In this document: piece after piece, positions 5,888 through 11,402 of the stretch
Layout: every line of letters starts with the position of its first letter
Numbering within the stretch: the first letter of the stretch is position 1
NCBI GenBank assembly: GCA_964396535.1
Contig: CAYNFT010000068.1
Location: 1-11,402, forward strand
DNA length: 11,402 nucleotides
Direction: 5' to 3'
From: CAYNFT01 sp964396535
Lineage (GTDB): Bacteria > Chloroflexota > Dehalococcoidia > Dehalococcoidales > UBA2162
The notes under the pieces: model-generated
Database searches by the model: none
Told to the model about the DNA's origin: nothing
What the model saw: the letters and a program-made list of their open reading frames with translations, nothing else
Position numbers and translations under genes: made by a program

Positions 5888-7879
5888 ATGGCACAAGAAA
5901 AAGAACAACCGAATGAAGAAGCAAAAACAATTACTTCTATGATGAATGAAAGGAGAGTCTTTAATCCTCCTGATGAAATTAGCCAGAACACATATATCAA
6001 GAGCATAGACCAATACAAGATGCTTTACCAACAGTCTATCACTCACCTTGAGGTGTTCTGGGCAGTGGCAGCAGAGCAGCTAGATTGGTATAAGAAGTGG
6101 GACAAGGTACTAGTCGAGGATTTCAAAGAAGGTGAGCATCAGTGGTTTGTCGGTGGTAAACTCAATGTCTCCTATAACTGCCTGGACAGGCATCTTAAAA
6201 CATGGAGGAAAAATAAAGCAGCACTAATCTGGGAGGGGGACATTGGTGATAGTAAGACTCTAACCTACCAGGAGCTATATTATGAAGTGTGTAAGTTTGC
6301 TAATGTACTGAAGAAGTTTGGAGTTAAGAAGGGTGATCGGGTATGTATTTACCTACCTATGATTCTTGAATTACCGATAGCAATGCTCGCCTGTGCTCGG
6401 ATTGGTGCTATTCACAGTGTTATTTTTGGAGGTTTTAGTGCTGAAGCGTTGAGGGACAGGATATTAGACTCAGGAGCTAAAATGCTGATTTGCGCCGATG
6501 GCTACTACCGGAGTGGCAAGGTTATCAGGAGCAAGGATAACGCCGATGGTGCCCTGGAGCAATGCCCTGCAGTAGAAGACTTGATTGTGGTAAAGCGGGC
6601 TAATTCTGAAGTTAAAATGCAGGAAGGGCGTGACCACTGGTGGCATGATGAAATGGCTGCTGATGATATCAAACTATACTGCGAACCTGAAGTGATGGAC
6701 GCTGAGGACCCACTATTTACCCTCTACACCAGCGGCAGCACAGGAAAACCTAAGGGTGTTCTTCATACTCAGGCTGGTTATCTGGTGTACACTGCCCAGA
6801 CCCTTAAGTGGATATTTGATGTCAAGGAAGAGGATACTTATTGGTGCACCGCTGACATCGGTTGGGTTACCGGACACAGTTACATCGTCTATGCTCCGCT
6901 AGCCGTTGGTATCACCAGCCTCATGTTTGAGGGTGTTCCTACTTATCCTCATCCAGACAGATTTTGGGAAATTGTGGAAAAGTATCAGGTTAATATTTTC
7001 TATACTGCTCCCACCGCCCTGCGAGCCATAATGAGAGAAGGAGACGAGTGGCCTGACAAGCACGACTTAAGCTCGCTACGCATTCTTGGCACGGTCGGTG
7101 AACCGATTAACCCCGAGGCATGGATGTGGTATCACAATGTAATTGGAAAAGGCAAGTGCCCAATTGTAGATACCTGGTGGCAAACAGAGACTGGTGGCAT
7201 ATTAATTACCCCTTTACCCGGAGCTGTTCCCCTTAAACCAGGCTCAGCTACATTACCATTTCCCGGGATTGAGGCTGCAGTACTCAGAGAAGACGGTACT
7301 GTTGCTGATGTGAATGAAGGTGGTTATCTGGTCATCAAGAGACCGTGGCCAGGATTGATGAGAGGGGTTTACGGTGAGCCAGAGAGGTTCAAAAATACCT
7401 ATTTTGTTCAGTATCCTGGCGTATATACTACGGGGGATGGGGCTCGGGTAGACGAAGACGGTTATTTCTGGCTGATGGGAAGAATAGATGATGTTATCAA
7501 CGTATCAGGTCATCGCATTGGAACGGCCGAGGTTGAAAGTGCTCTGGTATCTCATGAAAAGGTAGCTGAGGCCGCAGTTGTTGGCATGCCTCATGAAATT
7601 AAGGGACAGGGGTTATACGCCTTTGTTACTGCAAATGCCGGAGTAGAAGAATCAGATGCCCTGCGAAAGGAGCTGGTGGCTCACGTTCGTAAGGAGATTG
7701 GCCCAATCGCTACACCGGACAAGATACAGTTTGCCAGCGCTCTACCCAAAACCAGGAGCGGCAAGATTATGAGAAGGATACTGACCAAGATTGCCGCTGG
7801 AAGCAGCAGTGACCTTGGCGACACCAGCACGCTGGCTGACCCATCAGTGGTTGAAGACTTGGTGAATGGTGCCCGGTAA
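5888..7879 (+). CDS. acs: Acetyl-CoA synthetase (AMP-forming)
   Basis: This 663-residue, full-length enzyme activates acetate to acetyl-CoA with ATP through an acetyl-AMP intermediate. The N-terminal ACS domain includes FWAVAAEQLDWYKKWDKV and FVGGKLNVSYNCLDRHL. The ATP-binding P-loop is TSGSTGKPKG (281-290), the acetate-pocket region is WWQTETGG (430-437), with YTTGD at 513-517. The hinge/A8 region is GRIDDVINVSGHRIGT (531-546), and the catalytic, acetylation-prone Lys is K626 in SGKIMRR. The tryptophan in WWQTETG matches enzymes that prefer acetate over longer acids. AAGGAGGGG (5872-5880) precedes the ATG with a 7-nt gap. It lies 137 bp after the CheY-like gene and about 200 bp before the acetate transporter. 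In an anaerobe it would allow acetate assimilation. No dedicated acetyltransferase or deacetylase gene is in view. Confidence 0.97.
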   Translation: MAQEKEQPNEEAKTITSMMNERRVFNPPDEISQNTYIKSIDQYKMLYQQSITHLEVFWAVAAEQLDWYKKWDKVLVEDFKEGEHQWFVGGKLNVSYNCLDRHLKTWRKNKAALIWEGDIGDSKTLTYQELYYEVCKFANVLKKFGVKKGDRVCIYLPMILELPIAMLACARIGAIHSVIFGGFSAEALRDRILDSGAKMLICADGYYRSGKVIRSKDNADGALEQCPAVEDLIVVKRANSEVKMQEGRDHWWHDEMAADDIKLYCEPEVMDAEDPLFTLYTSGSTGKPKGVLHTQAGYLVYTAQTLKWIFDVKEEDTYWCTADIGWVTGHSYIVYAPLAVGITSLMFEGVPTYPHPDRFWEIVEKYQVNIFYTAPTALRAIMREGDEWPDKHDLSSLRILGTVGEPINPEAWMWYHNVIGKGKCPIVDTWWQTETGGILITPLPGAVPLKPGSATLPFPGIEAAVLREDGTVADVNEGGYLVIKRPWPGLMRGVYGEPERFKNTYFVQYPGVYTTGDGARVDEDGYFWLMGRIDDVINVSGHRIGTAEVESALVSHEKVAEAAVVGMPHEIKGQGLYAFVTANAGVEESDALRKELVAHVRKEIGPIATPDKIQFASALPKTRSGKIMRRILTKIAAGSSSDLGDTSTLADPSVVEDLVNGAR

Positions 7880-7909
7880 GAAATCTTAATAACTTGGTTA
7901 AAAATGTAT

Positions 7910-7938
7910 TTGCAACTTTAAATTTATTAAAATTTAGT
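7910..7938 (+). promoter_or_regulatory. Possible promoter upstream of the acetate transporter
   Basis: TTGCAA (7910-7915) and TTTAGT (7933-7938) are separated by 17 bp in very AT-rich DNA just after acs. Each matches four of six consensus positions. If real, it would start a transcript that runs through the hairpin cluster at 7954-8007 before reaching the transporter ribosome binding site. AT-rich sequence gives such matches easily. Confidence 0.25.
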
Positions 7939-7953
7939 ACACTGTAGCAAGCT

Positions 7954-8007
7954 GCGGGGTACTGACCCCGCCTGCGGAGCGGGGTCCCCGCAAAATCGAA
8001 GGTTTTG
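7954..8007 (+). promoter_or_regulatory. Cluster of three hairpins with an alternative pairing between acs and the transporter
   Basis: Hairpin A pairs GCGGGGT (7954-7960) with ACCCCGC (7965-7971) around a 4-nt loop. Hairpin B pairs GCGGG (7979-7983) with CCCGC (7987-7991). Hairpin C pairs CAAAATC (7991-7997) with GGTTTTG (8001-8007), including one G-U pair, around a GAA loop. ACCCCGC (7965-7971) can instead pair with GCGGGGT (7979-7985) as a 7-bp stem with a 7-nt loop, which would break both A and B. It could be an acs terminator, a leader that tunes transporter expression, or a copy of a dispersed intergenic repeat. No long T-run follows. Confidence 0.5.
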
Positions 8008-8075
8008 TGGAGTTTATTAAGAGGGTCAGTCTGGTTCCTGCTGCTGGCTCTCTCCTAATAGAAGGAGGTTTTTCT

Positions 8076-8648
8076 ATGGCAAAAGCCGTGACAGGAGATG
8101 ATATTCAATGGGCCAATCCAGGTGCACTCGGGTTAGCTGGGTTTGGTTTTAATACTATTTTACTGCAGATACATAATATCGGTTTGATTGATAGTGTAAT
8201 ACCCATTGTATACGGATTCTTCTGGGGGGGTGTAGCCCAAATCATCGCTGGTATAATTGACGCTCGGCGGGGAGACACCTTTGGCCTTACTGCATTCACA
8301 TCCTATGGTGTGTTTTGGGTTGGTCTTAGCTTCGGGTTTCTTCTTCAGTGGCTTGGGTTGATTACACTGGAGCATTCTGGACTGGCTTGGCTGTGTATAT
8401 GCTGGGGTGTATTTACCGGCTACATGACCATCGGCACTTTCAAAATATCCTATATTCATGTGTTTGTTTTTGCTAGTTTGACACTGCTCTTCTTCTTGTT
8501 AGCAGCACACTTTTACGATGCTCTGCCAGCCATCATCCCTGGAATAGTGGGGATTTTCTGTGGTGCCGGAGCAGTTTATGCCTCAGCAGCAGTGATAGTA
8601 AATTCGAAGTATGGACGCTGGATACTTCCTATTGGCTTGTTATCCTAG
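8076..8648 (+). CDS. GPR1/FUN34/YaaH (SatP-type) acetate transporter
   Basis: This 190-residue polytopic membrane protein belongs to the acetate uptake transporter (AceTr) family. It carries the family signature near the N-terminus, NPGALGLAGFG (14-24; the usual form is NPxPLGL), followed by LLQIHNIG, and a second conserved block, GDTFGLTAFTSYGVFW (66-81). About six hydrophobic helices are visible (18-33, 39-62, 72-92, 100-117, 127-145 and 152-176), as expected for these homo-oligomeric channels that pass acetate and sometimes succinate with protons. The start is the ATG preceded by AAGGAGGT (8062-8069) with a 6-nt gap. The frame stays open upstream to a GTG at 8007, but that extension lacks a ribosome site and overlaps the hairpins. 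Position right after acs supports joint acetate import and activation. Confidence 0.92.
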   Translation: MAKAVTGDDIQWANPGALGLAGFGFNTILLQIHNIGLIDSVIPIVYGFFWGGVAQIIAGIIDARRGDTFGLTAFTSYGVFWVGLSFGFLLQWLGLITLEHSGLAWLCICWGVFTGYMTIGTFKISYIHVFVFASLTLLFFLLAAHFYDALPAIIPGIVGIFCGAGAVYASAAVIVNSKYGRWILPIGLLS

Positions 8649-8679
8649 AAATATTTACCAGAGCAAATCCAAATATTTA
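8649..8679. repeat. Direct repeat of AAATATTTA, possible operator
   Basis: AAATATTTA occurs at 8649-8657 and again at 8671-8679, a 22-bp period, about two helical turns. Each unit contains the 8-bp palindrome AAATATTT. The pair lies just after the transporter stop codon and 22 bp before the ATG of the DNA-binding protein gene, so it could be an autoregulatory site. It could also form a weak AT hairpin on RNA. Confidence 0.35.
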
Positions 8680-8701
8680 TTAAGACCAAGAGGGTACAAG
8701 T

Positions 8702-9235
8702 ATGCAGACAGTTATGGAGCGAAGGGCTGATATCAATGCCAATGCAATCTATGCTATGCGTCGCTCGGGAGCCACATTGCAGCAAATTGCCAACGAAATA
8801 GGTAAGACTAAGGAAAGAGTGAGGCAAATCCTTATAAAAAGTTACGGTTCAACAAAACACAAATTACTCTCTACCGAGCAACTCTGCAAGATATTAGGTC
8901 TGCCCAGAAATCGAGTTATAGAGTTGTATCGAGATAATATTATTAACCCCGCAAGAGATTGGGACACAGGCATTAGCCATTACCTTTTATGGCGCCCAGC
9001 TACGGTAGAAGAGGTCAATACTTACTACAATACTCACAGACTGTGTAAAATGTGCTATTCCTATATTCCCAAAGGCAGACGGTGCTATTGTTCTAAGCAA
9101 TGTTACAATGAGGGTCATAAGTACAAGTATAAAAGTATTGAAGCTAAGCAGCGACACTTGAGAAACATTAAAAGATATAGAGGAAAATGCAGGCGGTTAG
9201 AACAAGATGCATGGATAGGTAATTCAAGAGGTTAA
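8702..9235 (+). CDS. Putative DNA-binding protein: sigma-region-4-like HTH, second HTH and zinc ribbon
   Basis: The role is unknown; the parts suggest a nucleic-acid-binding regulator. Residues 14-44 form a sigma-70 region 4-like HTH: AIYAMRRSGATLQQIANEI, then KERVRQI, the characteristic recognition-helix end. Residues 57-82 resemble a second HTH or excisionase/MerR-like fold (LSTEQLCKILGLPRNRVIEL). Residues 115-134 are a small zinc knuckle: C115xxC118, then C130xxxC134 in CYCSKQC. The C-terminal 40 residues are strongly basic. The ribosome binding site GAGGG (8690-8694) is 7 nt from the ATG. There is no core RNA polymerase-binding region 2, so it is not a complete sigma factor. It follows the acetate transporter by 53 bp and may share its transcript. 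Whether it regulates acetate genes or is a mobile-element type protein cannot be told from sequence. Confidence 0.75.
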   Translation: MQTVMERRADINANAIYAMRRSGATLQQIANEIGKTKERVRQILIKSYGSTKHKLLSTEQLCKILGLPRNRVIELYRDNIINPARDWDTGISHYLLWRPATVEEVNTYYNTHRLCKMCYSYIPKGRRCYCSKQCYNEGHKYKYKSIEAKQRHLRNIKRYRGKCRRLEQDAWIGNSRG

Positions 9236-9297
9236 CCAATACCTTTAGCAGTAATCGAATCCGCCATGCAGAATGAAAGAAGCTACGTTGCCACTCA

Positions 9298-9365
9298 TTG
9301 ACGCTCTGCCCAAGAGCAGGAAGGGCAGGATTAAGAGAAAAGTATTAAACAAGATTAGCACCTAG
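9298..9365 (+). pseudogene. C-terminal scrap of a second acetyl-CoA synthetase-like gene
   Basis: About 22 codons ending at TAG (9363-9365) read ALPKSRKGRIKRKVLNKIST after two leading codons. Aligned without gaps to the end of the intact enzyme upstream (ALPKTRSGKIMRRILTKIA), 11 of 19 residues and 42 of 57 bases match. The catalytic Lys position reads Arg here (KGR in place of SGK), and nothing upstream restores the rest of the enzyme, so it is non-functional. It may be the tail of a lost paralogue or of a related acyl-CoA synthetase. The terminator that follows immediately is preserved. Confidence 0.65.
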
Positions 9366-9424
9366 CCTGCCTCCAGTAATTGCTCCAGCTTTTAAGTTGG
9401 TATTACCGGCAGGTGTGCTTTTTT
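9366..9424 (+). terminator. Intrinsic terminator
   Basis: A long interrupted hairpin starts at the base after the TAG of the acs-like scrap. CCTGCC (9366-9371) pairs with GGCAGG (9408-9413), GTAAT (9376-9380) with ATTAC (9402-9406), and CCAGCTT (9385-9391) with AAGTTGG (9394-9400, one G-U). A run of six T (9419-9424) follows after five bases. It would now end transcripts coming from the transporter and HTH/zinc-ribbon genes. Confidence 0.7.
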
Positions 9425-9619
9425 GGCTCAGACGACTGGTATTATACAAATAGCCAAAATGTATGAGCATAAATATCCTTTGAATAGAAATGAGAGACAG
9501 ACTCGCTGCTTAGAGTATACTACCTAAAGGGCTAAAGCACTCTTAAGCATACCGCAGATTTGAAGCGAGGGCGCATAGGCATTAAGTCCTTCAATAGAAT
9601 AACCAACACCGCGGTTACC
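9425..9619. other. Gene-free stretch after the terminator
   Basis: No gene is supported on the plus strand. On the minus strand, directly past the TAA of the small gene at 9620, the same frame stays open for 31 codons to a TAG at 9526-9524, reading GNRGVGYSIEGLNAYAPS and onward. This may be chance or the former C-terminus of that gene. An 8-bp palindrome, ACCGCGGT, lies near 9608-9615. No minus-strand terminator with a T-run was found. Confidence 0.4.
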
Positions 9620-9769
9620 TTAGCCTATCCATCCTTCTTGTGCCATGGCAAGGAATTTAGCACGTTCCTCGGGGTTCATCTCCGCCAAGTTTACGTCGAA
9701 CTCCAAGCTCACATATAGATTAGCCAGTGCTTGGCGTATTTCTGGTTCTGAAGTACTTTTTGTCATCAT
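9620..9769 (-). CDS. Small protein of unknown function, overlapping the methyltransferase gene
   Basis: A 49-codon frame begins at ATG 9769-9767 (a second ATG follows directly, giving 48 residues) and ends at TAA 9622-9620. It reads MTKSTSEPEIRQALANLYVS, then LEFDVNLAEMNPEERAKFLA and ends MAQEGWIG. It looks like a real, acidic, helical protein with balanced composition and no low-complexity sequence. The first ATG overlaps the methyltransferase stop as ATGA, and AAGG lies 5 nt upstream, the usual pattern for translational coupling. I do not recognise a family. Coupling suggests it works with, or is co-produced in proportion to, the methyltransferase. The stop may be secondary, since the frame stays open for 31 codons beyond it. 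Confidence 0.6.
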   Translation of the reverse strand: MMTKSTSEPEIRQALANLYVSLEFDVNLAEMNPEERAKFLAMAQEGWIG

Positions 9770-10365
9770 CTATACCTTGTCCTTGTATTTCCCTTCCTGA
9801 AATTCATTACTTGACCTTTTTCAAAATTATTATCATGTACTACAAGCGTACCAGAATATTCACATTCTAGATAGAAACTTGCCTCCTGTATTTCTCTCTC
9901 AACATCCTCTAATTTTGGCTCCATGTATGACTGAAGGTGAGTTGGATTAAGAGAAAGGAGAGCACCTGGCTTTAAAACCATGTAGACTTCATGTAACAGT
10001 CGTCTTCTGGCCTCTGCCTGAGGAAAATAATAATAGTGTAGAACATCATAAAGAAGTACTACATCAAAAGATGCGTTATCTAACCCAATTCCTGACTCGT
10101 TTGATGTATCTAATCTTATTATATTCTTCAAGCCCATTGACTCAACCTGGCACATTAATTGATCCAACTTTCTTTTATCTTTATCCAGTGCATAGACTAA
10201 ACCCTCCTCCCCAACTATTCTTGCAGCAGGAATAGTGTAGTTGCCTGAGCCACAGCCAAAATCCAATACTCTTTGACCCACTTTAATACCAATATCTTTT
10301 AGAAACTTTTCACCGGCTTCTTCTATCCACTTTTCTACAGGGCTCTTCACTGCGGATTCCCCCAT
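9766..10365 (-). CDS. Class I SAM-dependent methyltransferase (UbiE/methyltransferase-11-like)
   Basis: This 199-residue Rossmann-fold methyltransferase has motif I at VLDFGCGSGNYTIPAA (33-48), which binds S-adenosylmethionine. The acidic residue after beta-2 is in YALDKDK (58-64), which grips the ribose; motif III/IV is FDVVLLYDVLHYY (100-112), with LKPGALLSL at 131-139. The C-terminal third (140-199) is divergent and gives no substrate clue. Only weak start-site support is visible (AGTAGGT just before the ATG), but the ATG suits the family and the upstream promoter position. No membrane segments. It is the first gene of a two-gene minus-strand operon with the small overlapping gene. Substrate is unknown; small-molecule methylation is the general expectation. 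Confidence 0.88.
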   Translation of the reverse strand: MGESAVKSPVEKWIEEAGEKFLKDIGIKVGQRVLDFGCGSGNYTIPAARIVGEEGLVYALDKDKRKLDQLMCQVESMGLKNIIRLDTSNESGIGLDNASFDVVLLYDVLHYYYFPQAEARRRLLHEVYMVLKPGALLSLNPTHLQSYMEPKLEDVEREIQEASFYLECEYSGTLVVHDNNFEKGQVMNFRKGNTRTRYR

Positions 10366-10381
10366 ACCTACTATTGTAGCT

Positions 10382-10411
10382 ATATTACAACGGCTGCTAG
10401 CTGGGAGTCAA
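10382..10411 (-). promoter_or_regulatory. Candidate sigma-70-type promoter for the methyltransferase operon
   Basis: On the minus strand TTGACT (10411-10406, five of six consensus bases) is followed after 18 bp by TAATAT (10387-10382, four of six). The ATG begins 16 bp further on, leaving a short leader with little room for a ribosome site. Confidence 0.45.
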
Positions 10412-10454
10412 AGCCCCTAACTAACCCAAAAGTTACTCCGCAGCCAGCATTAGG

Positions 10455-10620
10455 CTACAGCAATTCCTCAACCCTTGCTCGGATCTAGGCCTCGGGAACC
10501 GCTCCCAAGATGCTGTCATTCAGTTGACCATCCCTGAAAAACAATTGCATAGGTGTGCTCATAATCTGGTATCTCATAGCAGTCTGGCGATTTTCATCAG
10601 CGTTTAACTTACAGAATTCG
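10455..10620 (-). pseudogene. Thioredoxin C-terminal remnant
   Basis: Minus-strand codons from about 10620 read FCKLNADENRQTAMRYQIM, STPMQLFFRDGQLND, SILGAVPEA, then TAG (10487-10485), then IRARVEELL and a final TAG (10457-10455). This follows the second half of thioredoxin closely: the KLNxDEN strand, the IMSxP cis-proline loop, the LFFxDGQ strand and the GAVP-helix. The N-terminal half with the redox CGPC is absent, replaced by unrelated sequence in a different frame. The internal TAG lies where family members usually have Glu, so one base change (GAG to TAG) would explain it. It cannot make an active thioredoxin. Confidence 0.75.
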
Positions 10621-10624
10621 AAAA

Positions 10625-10781
10625 CTTTACACCGTCGTCGCTTTCCACTACCTGGTCTTCTTCCCTTGCTTTGTCCAAAGCCAACTGTAGCTGGTCTGGA
10701 TTTGATTAAGAAGGAATAATCCCGATTGCCATTTCGGGCTCGGCCTGATGTTGCAAGGCCTCTTTAAGCTTTTCTCTATAC
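10625..10781 (-). pseudogene. Unidentified interrupted reading frame upstream of the thioredoxin remnant
   Basis: One minus-strand frame reads EKLKEALQHQAEPEMAIGII, ends at PS followed by TAA (10708-10706), and resumes in the same frame with NPDQLQLALDKAREEDQVV and ESDDGVKF. The protein-like composition on both sides of a single stop suggests a former gene rather than chance. I do not recognise the family. There is no start codon with a ribosome site. The frame runs straight into the thioredoxin-like piece, with a frame change near 10620, so the two may be a recombination joint. Confidence 0.35.
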
Positions 10782-10833
10782 TACACCTAATACTATACTT
10801 ACCACCCCACAATACTACACCTGGGTGTAGTAT
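10777..10833. repeat. Near-perfect palindrome with an extra upstream half-site, operator-like
   Basis: ATACTACACC (10812-10821) and its exact inverse GGTGTAGTAT (10824-10833) flank two bases, a 10-bp perfect dyad. A further identical ATACTACACC stands at 10778-10787, with a partial copy (ATACTATAC) at about 10790-10798. Several identical half-sites in under 60 bp suggest a binding site for a dimeric regulator or a transposon or plasmid end. It lies upstream, in the minus-strand sense, of the interrupted frame above, where an operator would be. Confidence 0.5.
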
Positions 10834-10959
10834 AACTGGAAGATGGCAGGCTGTTTCAGGGGATACAAAAAGATGAAAAGTGACTCCTGATATAACTTCT
10901 GGCTTTCTGTTTAAAGCTCAATGCCAACAATAAGCTCTCGGCAAGCTAGTTATAAAGGG

Positions 10960-11223
10960 TTAAAATATTTCAGGGCAGAACAATTTAACTAAATTGCTGA
11001 AGAGCATTGTCTTAAGTAGCCCAGCATCCTGCCTTTCCTTGATAAAGGTAAGGGAGCTTTTCATACCCTCAAACCACTCGGGACCCCCATTCGTTTTCCT
11101 TTGCGGGTTATCCATCCAGCAAAACCACCTCGCTTCCTGGTGTGTTCCGTCCCTTATCCGGAGATTAATGGCATCCTGGAGAGCTTGGTTGTACTGCGAA
11201 GCTGACAGCTTCGTTATGTTGTC
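10960..11223 (-). pseudogene. Unrecognised minus-strand reading frame with a strong ribosome site but no matching start
   Basis: The frame is open for 87 codons from 11223 to TAA (10962-10960): KLSASQYNQALQDAINLRI, then GTHQEARWFCWMDNPQRK, then GPEWFEGMKSSLTFIKERQ. Composition is protein-like and rich in Trp. The first in-frame ATG is near codon 37. Just upstream is a very strong Shine-Dalgarno, GGAGGTGATT (11241-11232), but codons at proper spacing (ATT ATT TCT GAG) are in another frame that stops after a few codons. A one-base indel near 11212-11222 would join them. It is therefore a gene broken by a recent frameshift, or an assembly error. The family is unknown. A 7-bp hairpin with a 3-nt loop (11197-11213) lies at the start. 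Confidence 0.4.
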
Positions 11224-11264
11224 TCAGAAATAATCACCTCCGTCCATAGAATCTTGATATGGGA

Positions 11265-11402
11265 TTACATCGCCTGCGGCATTCCATAGATGTACTGATG
11301 GCCTTGGGCATAGCGCAAAATTATGACCCGGCGCTCTGTAGGGTGCAGTAGCTTGGTAAGGGAAAGGAGTGATTGATGGTCTAATATGATACCACTTAAA
11401 AC
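11265..11402 (-). CDS. Partial unknown frame entering from the right edge, sigma-region-4-like motif
   Basis: The minus strand is open from the window edge to TAA (11267-11265), giving 45 codons that include LLHPTERRVIILRYAQGHQY. The pattern PxERxVIxLRY resembles the first helices of sigma-70 region 4 or similar HTH proteins, but the recognition helix does not follow: the frame ends at GMPQAM. It may be the C-terminus of an unknown protein or a truncated regulator. It ends 24 bp before the strong ribosome site of the next frame, so the two may once have been one operon. Confidence 0.3.
   Translation of the reverse strand, partial: VLSGIILDHQSLLSLTKLLHPTERRVIILRYAQGHQYIYGMPQAM

Noticed and set aside
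8007..8075. GTG-started N-terminal extension of the acetate transporter
   Set aside because: The family begins near the NPxxLGL motif, the ATG at 8076 has a well-spaced AAGGAGGT, and the extension overlaps the hairpins.
8105..8827. Minus-strand open frames opposite the transporter and the HTH gene
   Set aside because: They are antisense shadows without ribosome sites or recognisable motifs.
10994..11233. Plus-strand open frame of 79 codons
   Set aside because: It is opposite a more protein-like minus-strand frame preceded by a strong ribosome site; this strand has none.
1..11402. CRISPR array or tRNA genes
   Set aside because: I looked because of the cas10 remnant; no regularly spaced repeat series and no cloverleaf-like sequence was seen.

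Overview
The window looks like a chromosomal stretch from a mid-GC anaerobe, most probably a member of the Chloroflexota class Dehalococcoidia. This is an inference from gene style: PAS/NarL-type two-component pairs, a small helical protein of a kind I associate with that lineage, and a sigma-region-4/zinc-ribbon protein. No rRNA or universal marker is present to confirm it. No tRNA, intact insertion sequence or CRISPR array was seen.

Left edge (1-867, minus strand): two broken genes lie side by side, the middle of a spore photoproduct lyase-like radical SAM protein running off the edge and the middle of a type III CRISPR Cas10/Csm1 protein. The Cas10 piece has an internal frameshift and lacks both the HD and GGDD parts. 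Positions 868-1215 hold no gene I can support.

Core (1216-8648): this part is intact. A PAS-PAS histidine kinase and a NarL/LuxR response regulator overlap by 4 bp on the minus strand. Divergent from them, on the plus strand, are a 92-residue helical protein, a membrane histidine kinase, a stand-alone CheY-like receiver, acetyl-CoA synthetase and a GPR1/FUN34/YaaH (SatP-type) acetate transporter. The layout suggests acetate uptake and activation under the control of two signalling systems, in logic like the acetate switch (CrbS/CrbR controlling acs) of Proteobacteria. Between acs and the transporter is a tight cluster of GC-rich inverted repeats that can fold in mutually exclusive ways.

Right part (8649-11402): a three-part DNA-binding/zinc-ribbon protein is followed by a 20-codon scrap of a second acs-like 3' end that still carries a good intrinsic terminator. 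Next, on the minus strand, is a methyltransferase gene overlapping a 48-49 residue gene by ATGA. The remainder is mostly decayed material: a thioredoxin C-terminal remnant with a nonsense codon, an unidentified interrupted reading frame, a near-perfect palindrome with an extra half-site, and two unrecognised minus-strand frames running to the window edge.

Overall, a well-kept acetate/two-component module is flanked on both sides by gene debris. The debris includes the trace of a lost type III CRISPR-Cas system.
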